A stretch of DNA of 64,000 nt, from positions 248,001 through 312,000 of the forward strand of contig NZ_CP117268.1 in NCBI RefSeq assembly GCF_007000325.2, written 5' to 3'. Positions within the stretch are counted from its first letter, which is position 1. Each line of letters opens with the position of its first letter. The position numbers and the translations under genes were made by a program. The notes under the pieces are model-generated. The model saw only the letters and a list, made by a program, of their open reading frames with translations, did not search any database and was not told the DNA's origin. This DNA comes from Rhizobium rhododendri. GTDB taxonomy: Bacteria; Pseudomonadota; Alphaproteobacteria; Rhizobiales; Rhizobiaceae. Shown here one piece after another: positions 44,051 through 52,228 of the stretch.

Positions 44051-45226
44051 ATGACGATCCATGACAGACCACTTTCATCCAATCGGCACAGCAATGTGCA
44101 GCGCCGCGATTTCCTCAAGATGATGGGCGCAGGTGCTGCACTGTCTGCCGGCGGCCTGGGTTTCGCCTCGCGTCTTGCCGCACAAGAGGCTCGCACGGTT
44201 GCCTTCTGGGCTACGGCAACGCTGGACATCGGCGACAAATGGCAGGCGTTTGCCACGCAAAGCGGCGTGACGCCTGAGTTTACCGACAACGGCAACGACC
44301 TCGGCCCGGTGATGGCCCGCCTCGCGGCCGGCAATGCCAACGATCTCTTCGATGTCGGCGGCTTCCAGGGCGGCGCCGAAAAGGAACTTGCACGCCAGGG
44401 CGTCATCGTTCCCTGGGACCTTGCAAAGATCCCGAACTATGAGAGCCTGTGGCAGTGGGCAAAGAACATCCCCTACTTGAAGCAGGACGGAAAGCAGTAC
44501 GGCATTCCGACCGTGGTCAACGCCGACTCGATCATCTACCGGCCCGACAAATTGGGCAAGATCGACAGCTACGGTGCGATCTTCGATCCGAAGCTGAAAG
44601 GTCGCGTTGCGATGGAGGATGCGTGGATCAACAGCGCCATTTTCACTGCCATGTACCTGAAGGAAAGCGAAAGCAAGCCGATCGTTGATCCCGGCAACCT
44701 GACCGAGTCCGAACTCGGAATGGTCATGGAGTTCCTGATCAAGCACAAGACCGACGGCCAGTTCCGCACGTTCTGGAATGGCTGGGAGCAGGGTGTGCAA
44801 CTCGTTGCCGACCAAGAGGTCGACGCGATGACCGGATGGGAGCCGATTGTCTATGAAGGTCGCAAGCGCGGGCTCCAGGTGGAATATGCCGCCCCCGTCG
44901 AAGGATACGAGGGCTGGGGCAACAACACCGTTCTCCTCAAGGGGGCTGCAGATCGCGGTGTAGCCGACGCTGCGCATGGCTTCGTCAATGGCCTGCTAGG
45001 CGGCCTCTACGGCTGCGAGCTCGGCCAGGCGCGCGGCTATCTCGTGCCGACCGACAACAATGTCGCCTATGCCAAGGCGCATCCGGAGGAGTACAAGCCG
45101 GAAGAGGTGGAGAAGCTGGCGGAACACGTGAAAGCCAAGTTCGCCGGCAAGATCTACTGGCAGAACGCCCGGCCGGATAATTTCCAACTCTACGAAGAGT
45201 GGTGGCAAAAGCTGCGCAACGCCTGA
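44051..45226 (+). CDS. Polyamine-type periplasmic substrate-binding protein with Tat signal
   Basis: ATG 44051 lies 7 bases after AGGGG and gives 391 aa; an ATG 6 bp upstream is too close to the ribosome site. The N-terminus has a twin-arginine signal (QRRDFLKMMGAGAALSAGG) with cleavage near RLAAQEA, so the protein is exported folded. The mature part resembles PotD-like family 1 binding proteins (KQYGIPTVVNADSIIYRPDK, VAMEDAWIN, AMTGWEPIVYEG). It delivers the substrate to the permeases encoded next. A weak inverted repeat (GGCAGCG 45238-45244 / CGCTGCC 45259-45265) follows. Confidence 0.9.
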   Translation: MTIHDRPLSSNRHSNVQRRDFLKMMGAGAALSAGGLGFASRLAAQEARTVAFWATATLDIGDKWQAFATQSGVTPEFTDNGNDLGPVMARLAAGNANDLFDVGGFQGGAEKELARQGVIVPWDLAKIPNYESLWQWAKNIPYLKQDGKQYGIPTVVNADSIIYRPDKLGKIDSYGAIFDPKLKGRVAMEDAWINSAIFTAMYLKESESKPIVDPGNLTESELGMVMEFLIKHKTDGQFRTFWNGWEQGVQLVADQEVDAMTGWEPIVYEGRKRGLQVEYAAPVEGYEGWGNNTVLLKGAADRGVADAAHGFVNGLLGGLYGCELGQARGYLVPTDNNVAYAKAHPEEYKPEEVEKLAEHVKAKFAGKIYWQNARPDNFQLYEEWWQKLRNA

Positions 45227-45285
45227 GCCCCACAATCGGCAGCGTTCGTTTTCACCGCCGCTGCCACCGAACCCCGGAGATGCCG

Positions 45286-46155
45286 ATGGTCAGATTGCGC
45301 CTGCCCCTATCGTCGATGCTGATGACGCCGCCGCTCCTGGCGATCCTGACGCTTGGGCTGGTGCCGCTGACCGTCGTTATCGTCTGGAGTTTCTGGAGCT
45401 GGGATCCGCAGACCTATTGGATTAAACCGGATCTGAACCCCGCCGGATACGAGGCCATTCTGGACGCGGGCCGATGGACTGTCATCGTTTCGACGCTGGT
45501 GAAGGCTTTTGCCACGGCATTCCTCTGTCTGCTGATTGCCTATCCCACCGCCTATGCGATCCATTTCCTCGCCGGCCGGCGGTTGAGCATCCTGCTTCTG
45601 GCGCTGATCACCACTCCCTTTTTCACGTCATACCTCATCCGCTCCTTTTCCTGGCGGCTGGTGCTCGGGCGCACGGGTGTGATCAACACGTTGCTGCAGG
45701 ATTTCGGCATCACCCACGCACCCCTCGACTGGTTGCTTTTCAGCAATTTCGCGGTCGTGGTGGGGCTTGTTGCGTCCTATCTGCCTTTCGCGATCTTTCC
45801 GTTGCTGCTGTCGATGCGGCGCGTTGATCCGACATTGCTGGCGGCTGCTCAGGATCTCGGCGCCGGCTTCTGGAGAAGCCTTGCGACCGTCCTCATTCCC
45901 CTGACCTTATCGGGCATCTTTGCCGGCTTCCTGTTCGTCTTCGTCATGGTGGTCGGGTCTTCGACAGAGGTCCAGATGCTCGGCGGCGCGGGCGCTTCCA
46001 TCGTTTCTGTGATGATCAACGACGTCATGCGTGTCGCCAACTATCCGTTGGCATTTGCAATTTCGACGGTGGTGCTTGCTGTCATCTTCGGTCTGGTGCT
46101 GGTCGGCAACCGGCTTTTCGACCTTGCCTCGCTCTTCGAGGATCAGTCGCCATGA
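45286..46155 (+). CDS. Polyamine-type ABC transporter permease (PotB-like)
   Basis: ATG 45286 lies 6 bases after CGGAG and gives 289 aa; ATG 45280 is an alternative. Six hydrophobic segments are visible, beginning LLAILTLGLVPLTVVIVWSF. The EAA loop that contacts the ATPase is LAAAQDLGAGFWRSLATVLI. It pairs with the permease encoded next, overlapping by 4 bp. Confidence 0.9.
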   Translation: MVRLRLPLSSMLMTPPLLAILTLGLVPLTVVIVWSFWSWDPQTYWIKPDLNPAGYEAILDAGRWTVIVSTLVKAFATAFLCLLIAYPTAYAIHFLAGRRLSILLLALITTPFFTSYLIRSFSWRLVLGRTGVINTLLQDFGITHAPLDWLLFSNFAVVVGLVASYLPFAIFPLLLSMRRVDPTLLAAAQDLGAGFWRSLATVLIPLTLSGIFAGFLFVFVMVVGSSTEVQMLGGAGASIVSVMINDVMRVANYPLAFAISTVVLAVIFGLVLVGNRLFDLASLFEDQSP

Positions 46156-46958
46156 TGATCCGTGAAGGACTTTCCAACCGCATCCTGCTCTGGGTCGTCA
46201 CCATTGCGGGACTACTCGTCATCTACGCGCCGCCACTCTATCTGCTTGCCGTGTCGTTCAATCCGGCGCTGCAGCCGGGTCTTCCGAGCCTCTCCAACCT
46301 CAGTCTTCAGTGGTACCTCGCGCTGCCTAAGGAAACAGCGCTGATATCGGCGTTGGAGCAGTCCCTGATCATTGCGACGGTCACGGCGGTTCTGGCGACA
46401 GGGATGTCGCTGCTCGCAGGCCTTGCCTATTTCGAATTGCGAGCCCGGCGGCGGGCATGGTTCCTGACCGTCATCCTGCCGATGTTCGTGCCGGGCGTGA
46501 TCCAGGGGCTGGCTCTGTCGGCCGTTTTCACGCGCGCCGGTATCAAGGCGTCGAGCATGACGGTCATCGCAGGCCATGTGCTGTGGGCGATGCCGTTCGC
46601 CTTCGTCGTTATCCTGACGAGCTTTGCTGCCGTGCGCCGGTCCTATCTCGTCGCGGCCGCCGATCTCGGCGCCACCCGCTGGCGCCAGTTCATCGATATC
46701 ACCTTGCCGCTTATCCGGCCGGGCCTGATAAGCGCTTTCATATTTTCTTTCCTGCTTTCACTGAACGAATTCACCCGGGCCTTCTATCTGGCAGGCCGCC
46801 AGAACACGCTTCCGGTGGTGCTGTTCGGCAAGATGAATTCCGGTGCGTCGCCAGTCATCTACGCGATGTCCGGCGCCATATTCCTGGTGTCGGTCGCCTG
46901 CGTCACGCTCATCGCAATCCGCTCTCTCATTCGCAGGTCAGAACCGGCGACCGGCTGA
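46152..46958 (+). CDS. Polyamine-type ABC transporter permease (PotC-like)
   Basis: The 268-aa product overlaps the previous permease gene by 4 bp. Membrane segments start at ILLWVVTIAGLLVIYAPPLY, and the EAA loop reads VAAADLGATRWRQFIDITLP. It completes the four-component importer linked to hyuBA. It ends 12 bp before a GC-rich hairpin that probably terminates the operon. Confidence 0.9.
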   Translation: MMIREGLSNRILLWVVTIAGLLVIYAPPLYLLAVSFNPALQPGLPSLSNLSLQWYLALPKETALISALEQSLIIATVTAVLATGMSLLAGLAYFELRARRRAWFLTVILPMFVPGVIQGLALSAVFTRAGIKASSMTVIAGHVLWAMPFAFVVILTSFAAVRRSYLVAAADLGATRWRQFIDITLPLIRPGLISAFIFSFLLSLNEFTRAFYLAGRQNTLPVVLFGKMNSGASPVIYAMSGAIFLVSVACVTLIAIRSLIRRSEPATG

Positions 46959-46970
46959 TTGCGCCGGAAA

Positions 46971-46991
46971 GGGCGCTGGAAGCCAGCGCCC
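46971..46991. terminator. Terminator hairpin between convergent permease and hsp20 genes
   Basis: GGGCGCTGG (46971-46979) and CCAGCGCCC (46983-46991) form a perfect 9-bp stem around AAG. It sits between the stop codons of two convergent genes, so it may serve both directions. A T-run is not present on either side. Confidence 0.6.
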
Positions 46992-47019
46992 CCCAATGCT
47001 CATATGTTCACTGACATCC

Positions 47020-47496
47020 TCAGGCAGCTTTCTTGGCTTCAAGTTGTGGAGCGGTCGTGCTCGCGGCCAAAGTCGGGCCTGTCTGGATCTCGATCTTGCG
47101 CGGCTTCATCGCTTCCGGAATTTCGCGGACCAGATCGATGGACAGCAGGCCATTCGACAGACCAGCGCCGGAGACGCGGACATGATCTGCCAATTCGAAG
47201 CGGTGCTCGAACGGGCGACCGGCAATTCCGCGGTGCAGATAACCTTCCCCCTGCGTTTCCGCCTTGTTTCCGGTAACCGTCAGCAGGTTCGACTGGAACG
47301 TCAGGCTCAGCTCGTCCTGCGAGAAACCGGCGACTGCGACCGATATGCGGTAGGTATCGTCGCCCGTCTTGACGATGTCATAAGGCGGCCAGTCGCTGAT
47401 CGAACGCGCGCGCTGAGCATTTTCGAGAAGATTGAAGACGCGGTCGAAACCGACGCTCGAACGGAAAAGCGGTGCATAGTCATAAGATGTTGCCAT
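47020..47496 (-). CDS. Small heat-shock protein Hsp20 (alpha-crystallin family), copy 1
   Basis: The second ATG (47496-47494, MATSYDYAPLF) is chosen because the ROSE-type leader ends GGAGGATATGGCT, which puts the ribosome site nine bases upstream; the first ATG is only 2-3 bases from it. The 158-aa product has the alpha-crystallin domain (DTYRISVAVAGFSQDELSLT through GLSNGLLSIDL) and a C-terminal IxI motif in RKIEIQT. It is a chaperone that holds unfolded proteins under heat stress. It is a close paralogue of the product of 60379-60852. Its leader contains a ROSE thermometer. Confidence 0.92.
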   Translation of the reverse strand: MATSYDYAPLFRSSVGFDRVFNLLENAQRARSISDWPPYDIVKTGDDTYRISVAVAGFSQDELSLTFQSNLLTVTGNKAETQGEGYLHRGIAGRPFEHRFELADHVRVSGAGLSNGLLSIDLVREIPEAMKPRKIEIQTGPTLAASTTAPQLEAKKAA

Positions 47497-47582
47497 AGCC
47501 ATATCCTCCTTGAAGCAACATGGGTACGAAGACGCCGAAGCAACCGGCGCCTCGGTGATCGCTGGCCCTTTCTGGCATCCAG
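47497..47582 (-). ncRNA. ROSE RNA thermometer upstream of hsp20 copy 1
   Basis: The minus-strand leader contains CGTACCCATGTTGCTTCA followed by AGGAGGATATGGCT, very close to rhizobial ROSE elements, where the conserved TTGCT pairs with the ribosome site and masks it at low temperature. An upstream stem CGCCG/CGGCG (47533-47537 and 47545-47549) is also visible. ROSE elements are established heat-controlled translation switches. The identification rests on the 3' conserved hairpin. Confidence 0.85.
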
Positions 47583-47588
47583 CAACAA

Positions 47589-47619
47589 TTATCTGGTTTT
47601 CCAAAAATTCGGTTTCAAG
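47589..47619 (-). promoter_or_regulatory. RpoH-type heat-shock promoter of hsp20 copy 1
   Basis: On the minus strand CTTGAAA (47613-47619) matches the RpoH -35 element, and a CCAGATAA-type -10 region lies about 18 bases later. The same CTTGAA-N18-CCA spacing occurs before the other hsp20 gene at 60256. The -10 element is weaker than consensus. Confidence 0.55.
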
Positions 47620-47688
47620 AGTTGTTTTGCAAAAAAAAGTGAGGGCTTCCGACGGACTGAATGTGGTCTCGCCGCGCTGCACCCGGTG

Positions 47689-48582
47689 TCATTTCTCCGA
47701 CAGCCTCTCCACGAGCCAGCGACCCGCTGTGCCCAGGGCCGTGCCCCTTCTCCGTGCAACAACGAAGGGAAATTGCGGCATCCTGTCCAGTCCATCCCAT
47801 TCTGTCGGATGGAGCTCGACGAGCTTGCCCGCTGCGATATCTGCTGCCACTCGCGACCGTGGCATGCTACCCCACCCGAGGCCGGCAAGCAGCATAGCGT
47901 GCTTGGTCTCGAGTTCGGTCGTATACCAGCGATTGACGGCGATGATCCCGTGATCCTGCTTTGTCGAAACGGAGGGACGTGCTGCAAGAATGAGCTGCAG
48001 GTGATCTCGCAGAACTTCAGGCTCGATGGGGCCGGCGATCCTGGCAAGAGGATGTGCAGGTGCCGCGACTGCAACGAGTTCGATCAATCCGCACGCACTG
48101 CGTTCCAGCTGGTTGGTCAAGGGGAAATAATCGACGGTTATCGCGACATCTGCCCAACCATCCATCAGCGCCCGGACAGACGTCTCGACCGGCTCGACCA
48201 TCAGACGCACCTGCAGGGTCGGGAAGGTCTCGTGAAAAGCCTTTAGGATCGTCGTCACGAGGTCCATCGGAATGAACGGATCGATCACGAGCCGGACCTC
48301 CGTCTCCACACCTTTTGCCAATCCCGTGGCAACGAGATGATATTCCGCGACGACATCGAGGATCCTTCGCGCGCGCGGCAAAAGCGCAATGCCCGCTTCG
48401 GTGAGCACCGGACGGTAAGCGGAGCGGTCGAAGAGCAGCGCGCCCGTCTGGTCCTCCAGTTTCTGGATGGCATAGGTTATCGCCGAGTGCGCCCGGTTCA
48501 TGCTTTTGGCTGCCGCCGCGAAGCTGCCCTCGTCAACGATGGCTACGAAAACAGCGAATTGGTCGAAGGATGCAGCGTTCAT
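47689..48582 (-). CDS. LysR-family transcriptional regulator
   Basis: The 297-aa product has the N-terminal LysR helix-turn-helix (SFDQFAVFVAIVDEGSFAAA, MNRAHSAITYAIQKLE) and a periplasmic-binding-protein-like effector domain. It is divergent from the DoxX gene, and a near-perfect 17-bp palindrome lies 4 bp upstream of its start. This is the usual arrangement for a LysR protein that controls both itself and the divergent operon (DoxX, DsrE-like, TlpA-like). Confidence 0.92.
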   Translation of the reverse strand: MNAASFDQFAVFVAIVDEGSFAAAAKSMNRAHSAITYAIQKLEDQTGALLFDRSAYRPVLTEAGIALLPRARRILDVVAEYHLVATGLAKGVETEVRLVIDPFIPMDLVTTILKAFHETFPTLQVRLMVEPVETSVRALMDGWADVAITVDYFPLTNQLERSACGLIELVAVAAPAHPLARIAGPIEPEVLRDHLQLILAARPSVSTKQDHGIIAVNRWYTTELETKHAMLLAGLGWGSMPRSRVAADIAAGKLVELHPTEWDGLDRMPQFPFVVARRRGTALGTAGRWLVERLSEK

Positions 48583-48585
48583 ACC

Positions 48586-48602
48586 GTTCAGATTATCCGA
48601 AC
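48586..48602. promoter_or_regulatory. Probable LysR operator
   Basis: GTTCAGATTATCCGAAC is an 8+1+8 palindrome with one mismatch and fits the LysR T-N11-A pattern (TTC...GAA). It lies in the 115-bp gap between lysR and doxX, next to the lysR start, so binding would repress lysR and could activate the divergent genes. Confidence 0.55.
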
Positions 48603-48697
48603 GTCTCCTTCGAAACTATCCCTATTTCATTTCACGCACGGCGAGGGCAAGTTCTCGCGGAGCAGACGAATTCACCAGAGATGTGAAGAGGCACGAC

Positions 48698-49138
48698 ATG
48701 ATCCCCTCCGCAATCGGCATCGAGACCAGAAATAGTCACAAGCTGCTCAAGGGCGCGCTTTGGGTGGCTCAGGGGCTGATTTTCGCGAGCTTCTGTTTCT
48801 TCGGCTTGACCAAGCTGACCACACCGATCTCCCAGTTGGCCGGCATGATGCCGTGGACAGGTGCCGTTCCCTCCAGCTTCGTGCGCCTGATGGGGCTCAT
48901 CGATATCGCCGGCGGCATCGGCATCTTCATCCCAGCGCTGACCCGAATCCGGCCCCGTCTCACCGTGGCTGCAGCATTTGGCTGCACAGCGCTGCAGATC
49001 TGTGCCTCAGCGTTCCACATTTCCCGTGGCGAATTCGCGGTGTTGCCGCTGAATGTCGTTCTGCTGGCACTCTGCCTGTTCATTCTCTGGGGTCGCACAC
49101 AGCGCTTTCCGATTGTGTCTCGGACAGACCAGGTCTGA
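48698..49138 (+). CDS. DoxX-family membrane protein
   Basis: ATG 48698 gives 146 aa with four hydrophobic segments (VAQGLIFASFCFFGLTKLT, LMGLIDIAGGIGIFIPAL, TVAAAFGCTALQICASAFH, LPLNVVLLALCLFILWG). The glycine-rich second segment fits the DoxX/DoxD-like family, which is linked to thiosulfate or thiol redox systems in some bacteria. It is the first gene of the transcript divergent from lysR; the DsrE-like and TlpA-like genes follow 121 bp later. Confidence 0.82.
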   Translation: MIPSAIGIETRNSHKLLKGALWVAQGLIFASFCFFGLTKLTTPISQLAGMMPWTGAVPSSFVRLMGLIDIAGGIGIFIPALTRIRPRLTVAAAFGCTALQICASAFHISRGEFAVLPLNVVLLALCLFILWGRTQRFPIVSRTDQV

Positions 49139-49259
49139 CGGAGCGAGGATTGCTTGCTGTGCAGTCCTTCCTCGATATTACCCATGATGTGCAAAACGAC
49201 ACCCTTCGAACCTACGTTGAAACCGAAGCGGTCGCCTATAGTGTGAGAAAGCAAATCTT

Positions 49260-49772
49260 ATGAAGTTCGAGGAGGATCGTTTTCGGCTCCTGCGGCGTAG
49301 CGTGATGACGATGATGTCGTTTGGGCTCGTCGGCTTTGCCACCGCAAGGCCTGCCTTGGCGTCCCAGCCAAGCCACACCATAACGCCCGCCGCAAAATGG
49401 AAGAAGCCTCACCGCGTGATATTCCACGTCGATAGCAGCGATGAGGCAATCATGGGTCACGCGATCGGCGGCTCCATGAATCTGAGCCGATACTATGGCG
49501 ACAAGGGCGAGCCACCGCTGATCGAGATCGTCGCAAACGCCGCGGGCATCGCGATGTTTCGCGCCGACAAATCTCCCCTTGCCGATCCCATCCGCGCGCT
49601 GCGGGAACTCATCCCCGGGCTGACGCTCAGTGTCTGTGGTTCCTCGAAGGCGATTGCCGAGAAAAAGGAGGGACAGGAAATAACTCTACTGGAGGGCGTG
49701 AAGGTCGTCCCTTATGGTGTAGGGAGACTGGTCGATCTCCAGGAAGCCGGATGGAGCTATATTCATGCATGA
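49260..49772 (+). CDS. Secreted DsrE-like protein
   Basis: The 170-aa product has an N-terminal export signal with paired arginines (LLRRSVMTMMSFGLVGFATA, cleavage near ALA-SQ). The mature part resembles DsrE/DsrF-like proteins: RVIFHVDSSDEAIMGHAIGG, PPLIEIVANAAGIAMFRADK, and a late LSVCGSSKAIAE with the single cysteine at the position where such proteins often carry a reactive Cys. Exported members of this family are common next to redox or sulfur genes. It overlaps the thioredoxin-like gene by 8 bp. Confidence 0.78.
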   Translation: MKFEEDRFRLLRRSVMTMMSFGLVGFATARPALASQPSHTITPAAKWKKPHRVIFHVDSSDEAIMGHAIGGSMNLSRYYGDKGEPPLIEIVANAAGIAMFRADKSPLADPIRALRELIPGLTLSVCGSSKAIAEKKEGQEITLLEGVKVVPYGVGRLVDLQEAGWSYIHA

Positions 49773-50376
49773 TTTGACGACGCGCGGGCTGCGAAATCCG
49801 GTAACGCGGCGGAGCGTAGTTGCAGGCGGCCTTGGCGCGGCAGCGACCCTTGCATATCCGCACGTTGCGCCGGCCCGCTCTTTTGACAATCCGCCGGTGT
49901 TTTATTCTGACCATCACCAGTTCACCATTCTGGAGCCATCGCTTGTCATGGCGCCGACGACGCTGTCTGGCCTCGACGGCAAGCCAAAAATCCTGAAGCC
50001 AGCCAGTGGCAAAGTAACATTGGTAAGCTTCTGGGCGACGTGGTGTGTCTTCTGCAAGACGGATATTCCTGCCCTGGCGAAACTGAAGGCTTCCATGGGA
50101 AAGCGGATCGACGTCGCCGCAGTTTCAATCGACAAGGGCGATCGCGGAGACGTCAAGCTCTTCCTCTCCGATCTCTCCGTCGCGGGCTTGCCGATCTACC
50201 TGGATCCGAACGGTACAGTAGCGGGAACGGATGCTGCCTCAGGCCAGCAGTTTCCGCTTTACGGAATGCCGATTACCTATCTGGTAACCCCTGATCAGCA
50301 CATAGCCGGTTACATCGCAGGGACAGCAGACTGGCTAAGCAAACCGGGCCAGGACCTGCTTTCCTATTACAGTTAG
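49765..50376 (+). CDS. TlpA-like periplasmic thioredoxin-family protein
   Basis: The 203-aa product has a probable Tat signal (VTRRSVVAGGLGAAATLAY). The thioredoxin fold contains LVSFWATWCVFCKTDIPAL, with the active-site Cys94 and Cys97, and the cis-proline region YGMPITYLV. It is expected to reduce or oxidise thiols in the periplasm. Translational overlap with the DsrE-like gene suggests that the two act together on a periplasmic sulfur or disulfide substrate (inference). Confidence 0.87.
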   Translation: MHDLTTRGLRNPVTRRSVVAGGLGAAATLAYPHVAPARSFDNPPVFYSDHHQFTILEPSLVMAPTTLSGLDGKPKILKPASGKVTLVSFWATWCVFCKTDIPALAKLKASMGKRIDVAAVSIDKGDRGDVKLFLSDLSVAGLPIYLDPNGTVAGTDAASGQQFPLYGMPITYLVTPDQHIAGYIAGTADWLSKPGQDLLSYYS

Positions 50377-50403
50377 CTGTCAGCCCGCGGTCCGCAAATC
50401 CGG

Positions 50404-51174
50404 TCAGGTCGGCAGGATCTTGAAGTCGGCGCCTTCCGGTAACAGCTGTCCGCCATCGACAACGATCGTCGTGCCCGTCACGTATTTCGCGTCGTCCGAT
50501 GCGAGGAACAGGAAGGCGTTGGCGACATCCCGGGGTGTTCCGAGACGGCCGAGCGGGATCGAATCCTCCATGTTCTTGATGAAGGCAGCGCTGCGGTGCA
50601 TCTGTACGGCCTCGGTCAGGATATTGCCCGGCTCGACGCCGTTGACGGTGATGCCGTAGGACGAGAATTCCAGCGCGGCCGAGCGGATAAAGCCGTTGAT
50701 GCCGGCCTTGCTGGCCGAATAGTGGCCATGGCCCGGGCTGGTGACATGCGGCCCCGTTATCGACGAGGTGAAAAGGATGGTGCCTGACCCTTGCGCCTTC
50801 ATTGGCGTAAGGGCTGCGCGCGCGGCGTTGAAGCAACCGCGCAGGTTGACGGCCAGCACCCGGTCCCAGTCGTCGGGCGTGGTGTGTTCGATCAACTGCC
50901 AGGGATAGATGCCCGCGTTCTGGACGATGATGTCGAGGCGGCCATGACGCTCGATGGCGAGCGAGACGGCAGCGACAGTCTCCTCCATCGATGAGACATC
51001 GGTGCGAATGAAATCTGCTCCGAGTTCGCTGGCGGTTGCCTCGCCCTCGTTTTCTTCGAAATCGGCGAGCACGAGCTTCGCACCCTCTTCCTTGAACCGC
51101 AGGGCGACGGCCTTGCCGATGCCACGCGATGCGCCGATGACCAATGCCACCTTGTCTTTCAGTCTGTCTGTCAT
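50404..51174 (-). CDS. SDR-family NAD(P)-dependent dehydrogenase
   Basis: ATG 51174-51172 (MTDRLKDKVALVIGASRGIG) gives 256 aa and overlaps the permease gene by 4 bp; a much longer open frame upstream is a shadow of the permease gene. Motifs are GASRGIGKAVA, NAGIYPW, FTSSITGP, YSASK and the terminal GGQLLP. It is the last gene of the leftward ROK-ATPase-binding protein-permease operon. It probably oxidises the imported sugar or polyol. Confidence 0.88.
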   Translation of the reverse strand: MTDRLKDKVALVIGASRGIGKAVALRFKEEGAKLVLADFEENEGEATASELGADFIRTDVSSMEETVAAVSLAIERHGRLDIIVQNAGIYPWQLIEHTTPDDWDRVLAVNLRGCFNAARAALTPMKAQGSGTILFTSSITGPHVTSPGHGHYSASKAGINGFIRSAALEFSSYGITVNGVEPGNILTEAVQMHRSAAFIKNMEDSIPLGRLGTPRDVANAFLFLASDDAKYVTGTTIVVDGGQLLPEGADFKILPT

Positions 51175-52166
51175 GCGAGCCTCTGGCGAAGTCTTTGTTT
51201 GAATGTATCGAGAAGAACTGCGGCGAGTACCAGGAAGCCGTGGATGACCTGGGTGTAGTTTGCCGGCAGTCCCATGAGGTTGATGGCGGTATTGATGGAG
51301 GAAAGCAGCAGCACGCCGGCATAGACGCCCGGCAGGCCGCCGACGCCGCCCTTGAGGCTGACGCCGCCGATCACCACCGCTGCAAAGGCATTGAACAAGA
51401 GCCCGACGCCGAGGTTGGCAGTGGCACCCGATGTCCGGATGGCCAGCAACCAGCCTGCGAGCCCGGCAATGGCACCTGCCATGACGAAGGCGAGGATCAG
51501 GTTGCGGGTAACGCGAATGCCGGCCCGGTATGTCGCGGTTTCGTTGCCGCCGATCATGACCAGATGCCGACCGAATTTCGTTTTCGACATCATAACCGAG
51601 AAGATCAGGAAGCAGCAGATGGCGATCCAGGCCGAAAGCGGAATGCCGAGGAAACGCTCGATGGCGAACCAGCGGATGGCCGGCGCAAGGTCCTGGGCCG
51701 ATCGTCCGCCCGAGATCGCAAGCACGATGCCGCGCACCCAGATGAACGACGCCAGCGTGATGATGAAGGCACTCATCTTCAGCTTGACGACCAGCACTCC
51801 GTTGAGGAGCCCGATCAGCCCGCCGATGGAACAGGCGATCAGCAGGGAAACGGGGACCATGAGCCATTCGGGCGACAGCTTGATGCCGAGACCTATGCCG
51901 GCAGAGCAGAAGAGGATACCAACGGCCATCGCCGAGAGTGCGGCCACTGATTCAACCGAGAGGTCCATGTGACCGGTGATGATCACCAGCGCCAGGCCGA
52001 TCGACATGACGCCGAGCACGCTCGACGCTTCGATGATGTTGGTAAAGATGCCGATCTGGAAGAAGTTCGGGATCACCGCCGAAAATACGGCAAGCACGAG
52101 GATAAGCATGAACCAGACGAGATTATCGAGAACGTATTCGAGGGTTTTGCGTGTACGAGGCGTCAT
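51171..52166 (-). CDS. CUT2 ABC transporter permease (FrcC-like)
   Basis: The 331-aa protein has the RbsC-family core IITGHMDLSVESVAALSAMA and the C-terminal VVIGGVSLKGGVGGLPGVYA. It works with the single-domain ATPase (53302-54072) and binding protein (52229-53269). The gene order matches the rhizobial fructose-type frc systems. It overlaps the downstream SDR gene by 4 bp. Confidence 0.9.
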   Translation of the reverse strand: MTPRTRKTLEYVLDNLVWFMLILVLAVFSAVIPNFFQIGIFTNIIEASSVLGVMSIGLALVIITGHMDLSVESVAALSAMAVGILFCSAGIGLGIKLSPEWLMVPVSLLIACSIGGLIGLLNGVLVVKLKMSAFIITLASFIWVRGIVLAISGGRSAQDLAPAIRWFAIERFLGIPLSAWIAICCFLIFSVMMSKTKFGRHLVMIGGNETATYRAGIRVTRNLILAFVMAGAIAGLAGWLLAIRTSGATANLGVGLLFNAFAAVVIGGVSLKGGVGGLPGVYAGVLLLSSINTAINLMGLPANYTQVIHGFLVLAAVLLDTFKQRLRQRLA

Positions 52167-52193
52167 CAGGCAAATCCGAATTGGAGGGGAGGG

Positions 52194-52217
52194 GTCCGGG
52201 GTACTGTGACCCCGGAC
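52194..52217 (-). terminator. Intra-operon hairpin after the binding-protein gene
   Basis: GTCCGGGGT (52194-52202) and ACCCCGGAC (52209-52217) form a perfect 9-bp stem with loop ACTGTG, between the binding-protein stop and the permease start. This is the same architecture as at 7147 and 24751, with unrelated sequence. There is no T-run. Confidence 0.6.
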
Positions 52218-52228
52218 GGAAAGTCCGA

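Noticed and set aside
50404..51867. Long 487-codon open frame that includes the SDR
   Set aside because: The upstream 231 codons are an antisense-like shadow of the permease gene on the same strand in another frame; the SDR starts at ATG 51174.
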